Of a DNA stretch of 64,000 nucleotides, positions 21,181-33,566 are shown one piece after another. Position numbers and translations under genes: made by a program. Source of the DNA: Hyalomma asiaticum (lineage: Eukaryota > Arthropoda > Arachnida > Ixodida > Ixodidae); assembly GCA_013339685.2 (NCBI GenBank), contig CM023486.1, forward strand, positions 46,032,955 to 46,096,954, given 5' to 3'. The notes beneath the pieces were generated by a model that was not told the origin of the DNA, ran no database searches, and worked only from the letters and a program-made list of their open reading frames with translations. Every line of letters starts with the position of its first letter. Position 1 is the first letter of the stretch.

Positions 21181-24100
21181 CAGAAATTAGCGCCTCTTCC
21201 TTTCTCACGAATCACTATATAGCTCAGTCTTGCACGAAGAGAACCGGGATCTGCAGGCGACTAGGCGCCCGTGTACGTCATTTCATGTCTTTTTTTTCCT
21301 TCTTTTTAGCTAGACAACTTTTGCCACGAGATGATGAACAGCGAGCTGAGCGACATGCCCTTTTAAGAAGGAACGGGCCTGAGCAGACAGTCTTGTGTCC
21401 GGAAGTTCGGGTGAAGAGTTCGTGCGTTTTACGTAATGCAAATGTGTCTTATGGCAGTAAACCACTGTGCCGAAACCATTAGCGATGACTGCCACGGAAA
21501 GCACATAGCTGAATTCGCCTGGAATGCTATTCACTGAAGGAAAAGGAGTCGTGCGCATTGCATCGTATACATTTGTTCTAGCAAACGTTTCAGTTCGTAA
21601 GATCACTATGGTACTACATAATGGCAGCAGGCTGGCAATCTGCTCGGAGAACGATTGCAACGTTACCTATCTGGGTGCCCGCCAATGCAACAGGTTCTCC
21701 ACAGGACACAAGCGTCCGGGTGGACGACTACTGTTATCAGAACTCTTGTTTGGGCTAGTTGGTGACCATTCATAATGTCTTCAAGACGCGAAAAATAATA
21801 AATTCAGTTGGTAGTAGGCGCTTGTCCTTTTCGCTTTTGTGTTTCGTCTGTGTACATTTTTTCGCGTCTTGAAGTCACTATGACTACTGTTACCCTTCCC
21901 TCCCAAAGCCGCCCCGTGATTCAGGGCTAACTCCTGCGATTTTTCCACCGTCTCAAAGTAGTGGCGATAATACGCCCTCTTATTCTCCTGCGACGCTTTT
22001 GATAGTAGAATTGTTCAACAAACGTGGGAATGATTTGTTATCAACAATGAAAAGCGCAAAACTGAAACCGAAATCCAACGGAGCAATGCTGCCCTCGCGT
22101 GAAGTAAGGTAAGCCAATAAAAATGGCGGAATGGTATGGGAAATGCTATACATTTTCTCTTGATAGAGCGTTGCGAAAATGTGTGGTCTTGTACGCTATA
22201 TCGCTGCCCTGTTGCATGGTGGCTCCATCTAGTTGATATGGAATTGGTCACCTGACTCGTGTCATCACCTTTCGCCGAAGTGTGACTACGACCACTTACT
22301 GGCGTATCGTCACATAAGACACATCGCTATTTTCCCTCTCAGCGGGTCGCCGACACACGTAAAAAGCGATCATCGTAGCCGTCATCCTCTGCATCGTCAC
22401 CAGAGTGTGGCTGCCATTTAGCTTCCTCTCTGTGGCGTCTAATACCAGCGTTTGTTTGCTGTGAGCCTAACTTCCGCAGCCGCTATCTGGAGCCTTTACA
22501 GTGGGGACTATACCAGCTACTCGACGCTGTATAAGAGAAACACACCGTACACTATCGAAAGCGCAAGGAATGTCTCGCGCCTGCGGCGACCTGTTGGCGC
22601 ATGTAGTTTGGAAGGGACAGACGAAACAGGATCAGGAGAACCACCATCTCGGCAATATCTTAAGCTCACATCTTTCAACGCATATTAACCTGTCGAACGA
22701 GTCATAGACGAGTCACAAAGAAGCATAGAGAGACGAGACATAGAGAGTAAGTGAATAATGAAGTGCTTTTCTGGTGAGCAGACCCGCAAGCTTTTACCGC
22801 TACATCGCAAGGCTTCACTTCATGGGACGATATGTCGTCTAGGTGAAACTAAATAAAGATTGTCTATACTGAAAAAATCGGGTGTGTGATGCGCACTTTG
22901 GCTTAACTATGTAGTGCGTATGACTATGATTATTTGGTATGTATACATGTCGCGTAAAGAACGAGAGACACACAGCGCCTGCCCACTTTTGGGAGCGGGG
23001 AATAAAAAGTGCCAAAGGGGAGAGAAAGGAAAGGAAATAGAAAGTGAAAATAAGAAGAAAATGACGTATGAAGGAGCACTGCGAAATAACACAGTTCGCT
23101 CTTCCCTTCGTGTTATAGCTGAGAAGGTGCATCCGTAGATATTTATTTCTGCAATGAAACGTATTGTTGTCCTATAGGACACGCCCCCAAACTCATAATG
23201 ACAGGCGCACCACATTACCGGCGCAGCTTTCTGCAGTGACCGTGTTATACACCCAGAAAAGAACAGCGGGAAAACTGTTCACCACCGGGAGACGATACAG
23301 ACCAGCTAACCCACAAAACGTTCAAATAAAAAAAAACCTCTAAATTGACCGCCTAAATAAAACATAAAATTAAATCGCCTACATAAAACGTGTTAGCATT
23401 GCCGAACGTCGACTTCAAACGCGAAACGTCGGATGTCGTCTTTTTTTTTTTTTCCGTATCTTAACAATTGCTTATCTCGCCACATCGCGATGAACAAAAC
23501 GCGGATGTCGCCGTTCAACATGATTTACTTAGGCAAACCGACAGCGACTTCTCCGTTTCTTAGAGCCTGTTGGTCCGGCCTGGCGCGTTGCCCGAGAAAT
23601 TATAGAAACAACAGCGAACTTCAGCGACGGCAACAAACCTCGACATCTAGCCAAGCGCGTGCAATGCGCGGAGTAATTTCGAGAGACCAGCCTCGTGCGT
23701 ACAGCGAGAACCAGCAAAGCACCGGCAGCCGTCACCGCGATCTGAGACAAAGCGGTACGCAACTAGGCGAACGTGTTTGCGTTTGCGCGACGCTTATTTG
23801 ACGACCGCGTGGGCATACCAACAAGCTTCTGCGGTCTTACAAGATACTCGTACGTTGTGGGAGTGTGGACCATGAGAGTGTGCCCGACAGTATGACGGAA
23901 CGGAGAATGCGCTGCGCGCAGCTGTTATCGTCAAAAATGTCGACGCAAGGAGGAAAAAGTCACTACGAAATACCTTGACCGTGAAGGCCCTCCGGGATGA
24001 CAGAAATGCGTGGGTGAACAAAATTAAATTTCCCAAAGAGAAATCCGTCAGAAAAACTGTGTGCTACGAGCGCGCTACAATATGCACAGCTGACAGCACG

Positions 24101-25504
24101 GATTGCAATTTGAGTGTTAGGAGAAAGCATAATTGTGTTAGGAGGAAGTTCAGATACAAGCTCCTCTACAGCTCTTTTGCTACATAGAGGTTAATCGAAC
24201 ATGTTTTATGCTGTCGTACGTGTGAGATGTATTTATGTTTGCGAAATATCCCTCGGGAACCCGCAGTTGGTGCGACTAAAAAGCGGAAAGGAAGTGTGTA
24301 CCGGGCAGCGTGTGCAGAACAAAGGAGCAGAGTTGCTTAGGGTGTCGCTATTGGAGACATGGTAATAATTATATCATGAATCGAGACACCCCATTCAATG
24401 TGATGAAACATGTATGATGTAAACGTTTCCCTTACACCGATAATGAACTCTAACAGCGTCCTTATCAAGCATAACTGAATCTTTATCATCAATTTTCGTC
24501 AAAACGACATCAACAGGGGCAGAAAATGGTCGTTTTTAGGGGCGAAAGCGCTTTTTGAGCCTTCTATTCCTACAGAAACGTTCCGTTCAATATACAAGTA
24601 TTTGCGTTTGTTTCCATACGAAGTTCATGAACATTCTATATAACTGTTTACATATCTTTCCATGCGAGTCTTACGGAAACACAGGGAGCTACTCCAACAG
24701 CCATACGAAAAGTTTCACTAGGGTTTCAGCTAATTTCATGACGTTTCTTTAGCTAGTACAAATGAAAAAAAAAGAAAGAACGAAGGTCATAGTTATTGCT
24801 ACACTTATTACGATACATATCAAGATGCGCACAAACAATTACCAAAAGCTTGCGAAATAAAAACATAGACTGTTTGAATCATGCGGGTAAAATGCCACCG
24901 TTCCTTTAAAGTGCTGTTGCATCTTCAGACGCCATACTATTTACCCTCTTCACACGTCTTTCTTACTCGAGAAACACGCGTTTTCGACGAGAGAAGATCA
25001 AAATAAGAGGGAGAAGTAGGTTACAGGAATATTATTTATCGAAAATTTTAGGCGTTCTACAACAGTTGAGATCGTATACGTGAAACGTGCACGACCGTTC
25101 TGAATTATGATATTAACGGCGGAGTTATTTAACGTCGAGGCGGCACCGTGCGTCGGAGTTCGTAGTGCCTGTCACGAAGAAGGAAAGAGGTGACTCACTC
25201 TTGCCTTCGGCTCTCTACTAATTCATAAATAATTAACTACCCTGTTATTACCCTTGGTCGACTACTGACAGCTGCGCTCGAACCACACTTGCCGTCAGCC
25301 CACTTCTTGGTGATTGTGATCATGCGAAGGCCAATGTGTGATACTGTAAAGAAAAAGGTTTAGCTCGAAGTTGCCGGTTCGGTTCCCGAAGCTGCGGGGC
25401 CACCGCAGCTTGCCAGTTAACGCTGTCTTGCGAGTGACGTCATGATTAGCGACCAAAGAGCAGCTTCGCCATTCCGATGGTTTTCACAGCGTGGAACAAC
25501 TGGC
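21181..25504. other. Long stretch without a recognisable gene
   Basis: No coding motif, terminal repeats or known repeat body seen. A possible isolated B box (CCGGTTCGGTTCCCG, about 25375) may be a SINE relic. Frames of 100-120 codons at 21126-21660 and 23433-23801 have no recognisable domain and no evident splice context. Confidence 0.5.
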
Positions 25505-25507
25505 TTA

Positions 25508-26594
25508 TACCCCTGTCACACGGGCACTTTCAAGGTCCTGTGAGCTAAAGCTTCTTTACTTCAAAGGAGCGGGCGCGCTGTCACACGGGCGCGCGGAGGG
25601 AGCATTAGTTGAAAGGAGCTTCGAGCTGAGGGAGTCCGTGTTTGTCCCTTGATGCTTTAAAGGACTACCCTCGTTCGCAGGTGGCAGGCGGCAGAAAAAC
25701 ATGTTTTACCTTGGAGCCAACCCAACGCGCTTTTATTTAATAAGAAGCATGCTTCACGGTATCTTAGAAGTTATGAACCCTAAAAGCTCCGCTGATAGAC
25801 ACAGTTTGTCATATGTCGCCCGAAAATTGCACAGCTTGAGGGCAGGTGCACTGTAGCGGTGACATTGTGGTCAGCCGCTGGGGTGGTGTGGCTAGCCGGG
25901 CCTGCATCGCGATTTTGTCTGCTGCAAGGCCGAGGTGTATTTGGCATATCTTTTTCGTATCAACCGCCGGCGACACATTTTTCTACTGCACATTCGAAAA
26001 CATGCGTCATGTGCCGGTGCATTTCTAGGTGTTGGGAAACGTCAGCTAAGTATCTGAATGTTGTTATGGGCGTAAGGTGATACAAGAGAGCATTTTCTCC
26101 TTCAGAAGGTTCGGCACATGGCGCTAAACTGAGTGTTGCGATGAATATTTGATCCTCGCATGCTGAGTGTCTCGTCGCACATGTTTGGAGACGCTGCGAT
26201 TGAAAAACAATCGAGAACAACAACAAAAACGGAATCGAAGCAAGCATAGCCGGCAAAATACGGTGTACGCAGCGGCGCACTGCTACCACTACATTTGTGT
26301 TTGGCGAATTATTTCCATTGCTTTTAGGTGTTCACTTTGTTTTATCAGTGTCAAAAAAAAATAATAAGAACAAGCAGAAAAAAGCACGCCGAACTAATTT
26401 ATGGGGGCATTGGAGCCGTATTTTTTTTTCTCATTTCGGAGCGATAGGAGCGCCAAGCGTACGTTGTGGCTTTTGTTGAAAGCTTCAACGGAAACCGTGT
26501 AGCACCGACTCAGCTCCCTTGAGCTAATGTTCCTTCGAAGTCGCTATGCTCCTTTGCTTCAAAGGAGCTTTGGTATGCCCGTGTGACTAGGGTA
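25508..26594 (+). mobile_element. Harbinger-like MITE with terminal inverted repeats and TTA duplication
   Basis: The left end TACCCCTGTCACACGGGCA (25508-25526) is inverted at the right end, TGCCCGTGTGACTAGGGTA (26576-26594), with two mismatches. TTA flanks both sides (25505-25507 and 26595-26597). Subterminal sequence is also partly inverted: CTTCAAAGGAGC occurs near both ends, and a second CTGTCACACGGGC lies at about 25577. A 3-bp TTA duplication is typical of the PIF/Harbinger superfamily. The interior (about 1.1 kb) has frames up to 109 codons but no recognisable transposase. Confidence 0.75.
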
Positions 26595-26597
26595 TTA

Positions 26598-27089
26598 GAT
26601 CTTTATATTCGAATGCGAGAGAAACATGGTTGCTCGATCCTATATAGGTTTAGCCGCACAGTGACACAGCGTCGATGCGTCTGTTTAACGCCGTGCACCT
26701 TGCAGCGCTTTCTTTCTTGTACTTAGTTCCCGTTTGCTCATGAATCGCAAGCCTTGCCCTATCGGCGTTTGGCTTCCGCAGGGCAGAGTAGAGCAATTTT
26801 TCGCCAATGGAAGTTGAACTACAGGCGCACTTGCTGTGCCCCACTAAATCGTGAGGTTGAGTGGTAATTTGAAGTTCGTGTCGCCGCCTAATTGACGTCA
26901 CTCTTTGTTGCTCTTCTAATGACACTCGTGTTCCATCGAATAGCGATGTTTGGGATCGTAGAAATCGTAACACCGCACGTAACGTAGGATGAGAACCGCC
27001 CGAAAACAAGCTTTCATGGAGGCTGTGGTTCCTAGGTAATGGTCAAATTATTTATTGTTATTGCAGATTGATTGTTCGGAGCCCTATAA
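26598..27089. other. No recognisable gene
   Basis: Unassigned sequence between the MITE and the I-group LINE. A 119-codon minus frame has no recognisable domain. Confidence 0.5.
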
Positions 27090-28672
27090 GCGCTAGGCAG
27101 CCCATATCGTTGCGTTCGACAAACTACGCGACCAGTATCTTTGCACTCGACAGGACCCCCGAGGGCCCGCGTACTCGTATGCAGGTTCGCAGAACGTGGA
27201 GTTGGATCAGCCGTTCCAGCTGCATGACCTGAAGGCGGCCCTAGCTAAGATGAAGCGAGGAACGGCACCGGGCCGGGACAAGATTACCGTGAAACTTCTC
27301 GCCAATCTTCCCGACCCCGCCTACGAGACCCTCCTCGCTTTCGTGAACTCGATTTGGCTTGGTGATGCACCTCTCCCAATCGAATGGAAGACGGCCCTGG
27401 TGACTTTTATTCCAAAAGCCGGCAAATCCATAAACACAGACAATCTCCGCCCCATCTCCCTCACGTCTTGTGCGGGAAAGCTGATGGAGACCATGGTGCG
27501 GGACAGGTTGTCTGAGTTTCTGGAAAACCGAAATTCATTCGCAGACACCATGTTCGGTTTCCGCCCGCACCGGTCCGCGCAGGACGTTCTGCTTCAACTC
27601 GACCGAGAAATTCTCAACCCTGTCGAATACCCCCTCAACGACAAGGCGATACTCGCCCTAGACTTGAAGGGGGCTTTCGACAACGTCACACACGAAATTA
27701 TCCTCCAACATCTCTCCCAGACCAACTGTGGACATAACACCTTTCAGTATGTCAAACAATTTCTCACGGGCCGACAATCTTTTATCAGAATACAGGACGA
27801 AGAACACGGTCCATATCATTTGGGAACGAGAGGTACCCCACAGGGCGCGGTCCTTTCGCCATTGCTTTTCAATTTGGCCATGATGAAACTTCCTGCTCAG
27901 CTGGCGAAGGTCGAAGGGGTTCAGCATGCGCTGTACGCCGACGACATAACCATTTGGGCCAAACACGGATCGGTTGGAGACATTGAGGCCAACCTGCAAC
28001 AAGCAGCGGAGATCGTGGACGCCTACGCCCGCTGCTGCGGTCTTCAATGTTCCCCGTCCAAGTCCCAATTCGTGCACATTCGCCCGTCAGCTAAATGCAC
28101 CACCAAAATGAAACTATCCTTGGCCAGCGGCCCAATACCCGAACATGATGAGATTCGCGTGCTTGGGCTCTTTATCCACACACACAGGCGAGTTGATACA
28201 ACAATAGCAAAGCTGCGTAAGGTGGGGGACCAGGTGGGCCGGATGGTCCGCCGGGTTTCCAACAAACGCGGGTGGTTACGATGCAAAGACGCCTTGCGGC
28301 TGGCGCATGCATTTGTAACCAGTCGAGTTCTCTACTCGGCTCCTTACCTCCACCTGCGCAAGTTTGACGAGAACGCCCTCGAGGTGATTCTCAGGAAGAT
28401 CTACAAGCGTGCCCTTGATCTGCCGATAAATACGTCCAACCAGCGCCTCATGGGCCTGGGGATGGTAAACACTTTCGCGGAGCTGCGGGAGGCACACTTG
28501 ACCAATCAATACACACGACTTTCAAATACGGTGTCGGGACGCCGCCTATTAGCCCGACTACATATCCACCACTCAACACCGACGGAAGAGCGCGTACGCA
28601 TCCCCGAAGTCTGGAGATGCGCCCTGCACGTGCGCCCTCTTCCGGCCAACATGACACGTGACGACCACAGTG
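27090..28672 (+). pseudogene. 5'-truncated I-group LINE, reverse transcriptase part (element A, first half)
   Basis: The frame is readable from about 27095 and open from a stop near there to 28701. RT blocks in order: KRGTAPGRDKIT (about 27250), LRPISLTSCAGKLME (27445), ALDLKGAFDNV (27655), RGTPQGAVLSPLLF (27830) and YADD (27934-27945). A thumb (RVLGLFIHTHRRVDT) and connector (IPEVWRCALHVRPLPANM) follow. Catalytic aspartates are intact. Endonuclease and ORF1 are absent, so the copy was truncated on insertion. Coding stops matching the family after DDHSG at 28672, where an inverted copy of the same family begins. The reading resumes at 29699. Confidence 0.88.
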
Positions 28673-29698
28673 GTGGTGGTGGTGGTAAAAACGTTTATTG
28701 AATAAAGGATTGGACAGGAGGTATGCTGGGACCAGGCCGTAAAAGGCTGGTCCTCACAAACACTAGGTGGAGCTCCCTAGTTCGGGACTGCAGTGGCGGT
28801 AGCCGCCGCCCGTGCGCGCCTGACTAAGGCTTGTTGCGCCTGTAAGTCGTGGCAGCCGAGCAGGGTCGCCTCCCAGTCCTCCCGTGTTGGGTTGGGGTTG
28901 GGGGGGATGGCCGGATTGGAAGGGTAGGTGTCTGAAGACACCGCACTACAGTGCGGGCAGCTGCCGCTAAACGAGGGGTCAAAATGTTTTAGGGCTGCCG
29001 GGCACAGCAATGTATTGGTGAGAAGGCGGAGTAAGAGCCGCTCATCCGCCTTCTTAAGGCCTTTACATGGGCGGGGGTAAAGGCGATGGCAATCTTGGTA
29101 GAATTTTGTAATATCTTTGAAGGTATAAGCCGGATTAAAATGGGTTTCCTGATCGGTTGGGGACGAGAAAACAGCCCGGAAAGAGAGCGCGCGGGCGGCT
29201 GCGTCTGCTGCCTCGTTTCCTACCAACCCCTGATGAGCAGGGGCCCATATAAGGTAACGGTGTGCGGGGTCCGTATCCCGTATGCAATTTTGGTAGATTT
29301 TATAAGCTAGAAAGGGGGCCCAGCCTTGTACGACGTTCCGACAGGCCCCGCGCGAGTCGGTAATGATGTATTTTGAGTCGGAATGTGAGGCCGCTAGAGC
29401 AATTGCGACTTCTTCCGCGTGTGTTGCATTGGGAGCTCTAAAGGTGAGGCCGTTAACAGTGATGTTGTTGTGGACTACTGCGGCCGTGTACCATTCCCCG
29501 TGGTGAGGGCCGGAGGCGTCCACGTAGTATACGCCTGTTTTGTTGCCATAATGTCGGGCCAGAGCTTCCGCCCGCGCCAGGCGCCGGCCATTATGGTCTT
29601 CGTGTGACATGTTGGCTGGAAGAGGTCGCACGTGGAGGGCGCGTCTCCACAGTTCTGGGATACGAAACCTGTCTTCCATGGGAATGGTGTGTTGGATC
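28673..29698 (-). mobile_element. Inverted 5'-truncated I-group LINE copy inserted in element A (element B)
   Basis: On the minus strand it starts near 29698, codes for connector plus RNase H, and ends in a short 3' UTR with AATAAA and a GGT/ACC-repeat tail at 28669-28690. Removing it joins DDHSG of element A directly to RRLARAEALARHYG, so it is a later insertion. Its own sequence begins only about 25 residues before the equivalent of the point where it interrupted its relative. Confidence 0.85.
28777..29679 (-). CDS. RNase H domain protein fragment of element B
   Basis: This is a 300-codon open frame. The connector FRIPELWRRALHVRPLPANM is followed by RNase H type I: YYVDASG (first Asp), HAEEVAIALA (Glu), YIITDSRGA (second Asp) and WAPAHQGLVGNEAADAAAR (His and last Asp). 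All four catalytic acidic positions are visible. The C-terminal zinc-finger-like region starts CPHC. Compared with element A, the HMVWAC half is missing: the text jumps from SSDTYPS to NPNPTREDWE. RNase H removes RNA from the RNA-DNA hybrid during LINE integration. The frame lacks the RT in cis, so it is a remnant, probably untranslated. Confidence 0.8.
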   Translation of the reverse strand: MEDRFRIPELWRRALHVRPLPANMSHEDHNGRRLARAEALARHYGNKTGVYYVDASGPHHGEWYTAAVVHNNITVNGLTFRAPNATHAEEVAIALAASHSDSKYIITDSRGACRNVVQGWAPFLAYKIYQNCIRDTDPAHRYLIWAPAHQGLVGNEAADAAARALSFRAVFSSPTDQETHFNPAYTFKDITKFYQDCHRLYPRPCKGLKKADERLLLRLLTNTLLCPAALKHFDPSFSGSCPHCSAVSSDTYPSNPAIPPNPNPTREDWEATLLGCHDLQAQQALVRRARAAATATAVPN

Positions 29699-30624
29699 AG
29701 GCGCCTTGCGCGGGCGGAGGCTCTGGCCCGCCACTATGGGAACAAACATGGGATCTTTTACGTGGACGCCTCTGGCCCTCACCATGGGGGGTGGTACACG
29801 GCCACAGTCGTACACCAGAACGTCGCAGTGAATGGGCTAACATTCAAAGCGCAGAACATAGCACATGCGGAGGAAGTCGCCATCGCGCTAGCCGCCGCAG
29901 ACCTGAACTCGCGCGTCATAATCACTGACTCGAGAGGGGCCTGCAGAAATATTCAACAGGGGTATATTCCTTTCTTGGCGTACCGCGTCCTTCAAAATAG
30001 CCGCTATCTCGGGGCCCCCGCGTCTCGAACGATTGTATGGGCTCCTGCTCACATGGGCCTCGAAGGCAACGAAACGGCAGACGCCGCTGCCCGCGCGCTC
30101 ACTCTCCGGGTAACGCCTTCCGGCCCTTCCGAGGTAGATCCCGACCCCAATCCGGCCCTCACTTTTCGAGAAATTACTCAATTTTTTCAATCCGGCCACG
30201 CAATTTATCCTAAGCCCTGTAAGGGCCTCACATAGGCAGAGGAAAGCACACTCCTCCGCCTCTACACCAAAACTCTGCTGTGCCTGGCAGTTCTAAAACA
30301 CTTTGATCCTGCCTATACAGGAAAATGCCCACACTGTGCGGAGAAGTCCTCGGACATCTTCCACATGGTGTGGGCATGCCAATCAACCCCGAACCTTGCC
30401 CCAAAACCGAACCCCACCCTGGAGGACTGGGAGGCAGCCCTGCTCGGCTGCTCCGACCTGGCGAGCCAGAAGGCCTTGGTCGACCGAGCCCGAGCCGCGG
30501 CAATCGCCAATGGGATCCTGCAATGAGGAACCCACCTAGTGTTTGTGAGGGGTAGCCCTCTCCGGGTCACCTCAAACTACCTCCATGTACATTTACCCAA
30601 ATAAAGTTTTTCAAGCAAGCAAGC
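29699..30624 (+). pseudogene. Element A, second half: RNase H, zinc finger and 3' end
   Basis: The reading resumes with RRLARAEALARHYGNKHG and an RNase H domain: FYVDASG, HAEEVAIALA, VIITDSRGA and WAPAHMGLEGNETADAAAR, with all catalytic acids visible. A single in-frame TAG at 30233-30235 interrupts KGLT/AEEST. Beyond it, LLRLYTKTLLC, CPHC and HMVWAC form a CCHC-like finger, and the frame ends at TGA 30524-30526. The 3' UTR has AATAAA at 30600 and a CAAG-repeat tail. With 27090-28672 it gives about 2.5 kb of one 5'-truncated element. Confidence 0.85.
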
Positions 30625-30708
30625 AGACATGCCCAAGGGCATTATGAAAGAACGCAAGACCATCCGTGCGCCATGCCGCAGGGGTTTACCCAACAATGAA
30701 TGTTCTCG

Positions 30709-30726
30709 TGTTGGGTATACCCAACA
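30709..30726. repeat. 18-bp perfect palindrome
   Basis: TGTTGGGTATACCCAACA reads the same on both strands. A half copy (TTTACCCAACAA) lies about 20 bases upstream. It may be the centre of a small fold-back sequence. Confidence 0.6.
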
Positions 30727-31239
30727 ACGAAGCTTTTCCAATTCCCAATTCGTACGTTATGCTTCTGTTGAATATAGTTCGCGTGTTCTAATTCTCACCA
30801 CTAATACAATTCTTTTTCAATTTTTCCACTGAGCAGCGCTCTTCTGTTATACTGCTGACCGAGAAGTTGTGTTTGAAACTCTAATTTCACAAATTAATTT
30901 CTTTACCTAAAGCAGTTTCATAATTTACACGTGCCCAAAACGACGTTCGTCAAAGACTTGTGAATGACGCGTTACAAGAAGCGCCCTGTACTTGTAACAG
31001 ATTGCAATATATTCTAATTTTCCAACGCTTCAGTTAGTTGCAATAAGGAGTAACAATCGTCGCAATGCAATTACTTCTTTCCTGCAGTGCATAAAAAATT
31101 ACAAAGGAATGACGCGAGGAGCTAGATCCATGGACACCTTTATGAAGAGCGCAATCGGCGATGCATGGCAGCACAATGGCTGCGGTTTCCTCAGTCGTTT
31201 CGAAGAACTCGCCCACTGAAAATTTCTTCAATTTTACAC
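30727..31239. other. No recognisable gene
   Basis: Unassigned sequence between two I-group LINE copies. No coding motif seen. Confidence 0.5.
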
Positions 31240-32540
31240 TGCTTGTAGCGCCTATTTCAAGCGTTGACAAAAAAGCGCTTCGGTTCCTGGGCGACACAAA
31301 GTCGGAGGAAGAACGACTTAATGCGCTCATGCGAAAAAGCATCAAAAGAGTACTCGGAATTCCAATGAATGCAGGGACAACCAGGCTCATGAGCCTTGGC
31401 ATGCACTACACGTTGGACGAGGTGATAGAGGCCCAGCGCATCGCGCAGGTGGCAAGGCTCACCACAACGAGGCCAGGCACTAGAATACTCAAGTCGACGG
31501 GATCTGGAATGATTGGTTTACTCCCAGAGAAGATCTTCGTTAAACATGAGGTCAAGGAGACATACGAAGTAGACGCTTTTCCACGCAATGTCCACCGCCA
31601 TTTTAACGAGGGGCGACAGAGAGCCCGTGCCAAGGCTCTCATTGACTACGCATGTAAGAATCCAGGGCAAGTAGCTTTTGTCGACGCGGCCCAATACGGC
31701 CGTACCAACGATTACGTCGTCGTGGTAGTGGACTACAAAGGTGACGTGCTGAACGCGATCTCCCTTAAGAAATCGTCGGCCGAAGAGGCCGAACAGGCAG
31801 CTGTAGGTCTAGCAATGTTAGACCTTTCCCGTCCGCAAATATTTTCAGACTCCCGGCAAGCAGTTAAGGCTTTCGCCTCTGGAACTCTGGCCGGCCGCCC
31901 GGCATCAATTCTCTCCACTCGCAAGGAAGGCTTCCATACTATTACTTGGTTCCCCGCCCACATGGGCCAGGGCCTGCACCCGCATATCTCCAATGTCAAT
32001 GAACTAGCCCTTGACCGTGCGCGAGGACTCACTTGCCGTGCCGGTCCTGGCAGTTTAGACGGAGGTTGCGTTGGGAGCATTAAAGATCCTTTGGTCACAT
32101 TCAATCAGGTCACGACTCATTAGCAGTTGTCGCGGAGGGCATGCCCTCTTCCTCATCCTAAGTTAACCAGGCCTTACTCCATGGCCTTTCGTATGTTGCA
32201 GACGGGGTCATTTCCCTCGCGCAGCAAATTTGCTCATTTTGCGGAAGGAATTGATCCGCGATGCCCTGCTTGCGGCCATGACAATAGCACACTAGATCAC
32301 ATGCTATGGCAGTGCACTGCGCTTACCGGCGCACAGCTCTCCTCTCAGGCGCAGTGGGAGGAATCGCTTAGAAGCGGCGATCTTTTCACGCAGAAACGGG
32401 CAATCCAGGAGGCGTGTGCCCGGGCGGCAGGCCAGGGCTTGCCCGTCCCGGTACTCGCGCGGCCTGCAACGTAGATAGGGTCGCCCCTTCGGGGTTCCCC
32501 CACAGAACGTTCTCCAGGACCTCAATAAAGTTTAAACAAC
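31240..32540 (+). pseudogene. 5'-truncated I-group LINE: RT end, RNase H and zinc finger
   Basis: The frame to 32123 holds the RT C-terminal region (LNALMRKSIKRVLGIPMNAG, MSLGMHYTLDEVIEAQRI). RNase H follows: VAFVDAAQYGR, AEEAEQAAVGLA, QIFSDSRQAV, and WFPAHMG with NVNELALDRARGL. A stop at 32121-32123 is followed in a nearby frame by FRMLQTGSFPSRSKFAHFAE, CPACGH and TLDHMLWQC, a CCHC-like finger ending at 32474. The 3' UTR carries AATAAA (32524) and an AAC-repeat tail. It belongs to a different I-group family from the copies at 27-30 kb, judging by sequence. The endonuclease and catalytic RT core are absent. Confidence 0.82.
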
Positions 32541-32670
32541 AACAACGCGAAGGCATGCATCGAAGCGTTGCGAAACCTTGAGGTGGTGACGAACGCATGT
32601 ACTAACTATTGTGCCAACTGGTGCGCAAGTACATTTGCGGAGGTGGTCCAAGGGGGTCTAAATTTCTTTT

Positions 32671-33158
32671 AGGGGCGAAGCTCCTTAAGGCGTGGGTCGT
32701 GCGTCCCTAGTAGTAGGTAGCCACCGGCGCGTGCCTGCCGGGAGGCACGCACGCGCCGAGGGCGAGCGCGTGGCTCCCGGCACGCGCTCGCCCGCGAGAG
32801 ACAACGTTGGCGCAGGCAGCGTCTCCTAGCGAGTTTCTTGATTGAGAAATACCGACTGCTCGCGTTGGAGAAGCGTTCACCAGCAACCCATATATATATA
32901 TAGGCACTGCATCTTGACTTGCAGTGAAGTGCCGGTGGGAGATTTCACTTGTGCATTGTGCATAGTTGAACCGTGAGGATTCGTAGCATGCGCGAGATGT
33001 TATAAAACTAGATGGCGGTACTTGTAGTTGATGATGAAGGATGCGAGATGTTATAATAGTTTGATGACATTTACTCAAGTGTTTCACATTTAAATGTGGG
33101 GCGAATTCCACGGAAGAGTTTCACGGTTTACCGATGATTCCTTCCGGAGCTTCGCCCC
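32671..33158 (+). mobile_element. Non-autonomous TIR element, copy 2
   Basis: GGGGCGAAGCTCC (32672-32684) is perfectly inverted as GGAGCTTCGCCCC (33146-33158). The left third folds strongly: GGCGAGCGCGTG (32761-32772) pairs perfectly with CACGCGCTCGCC (32781-32792), and another palindromic block lies at 32725-32758. The middle matches copy 1 (5849-6387). Just upstream, 32637-32667 is a scrap of the Ruka-like SINE tail (GGGGTCTAAATTTC). No transposase. Confidence 0.7.
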
Positions 33159-33424
33159 ACTCATCATCATTCACCCCGTGAATATGCTGTGATTTTTTTT
33201 AGATTTTATACCCTCTTGAGATGGTCTCCAGCGTAGCAGCGGATATCGTTATGAGGAAACGCGGGGAAATTATCGAGGCAGACTTCGAAAGACAGCTGCT
33301 CGCAGTGATGTTTAGCATTTGCACTTGATTTCCGAGCCTCCTCGATGGCCCATGCTCGGGCCCGTAATTCTGAGCTGGCCAGAGCATCGCGCCACCGCTC
33401 ACCGAGGAAGTCGGTGTCACTTGA

Positions 33425-33555
<131 letters not shown>

Positions 33556-33566
33556 GATTTTGTGCT

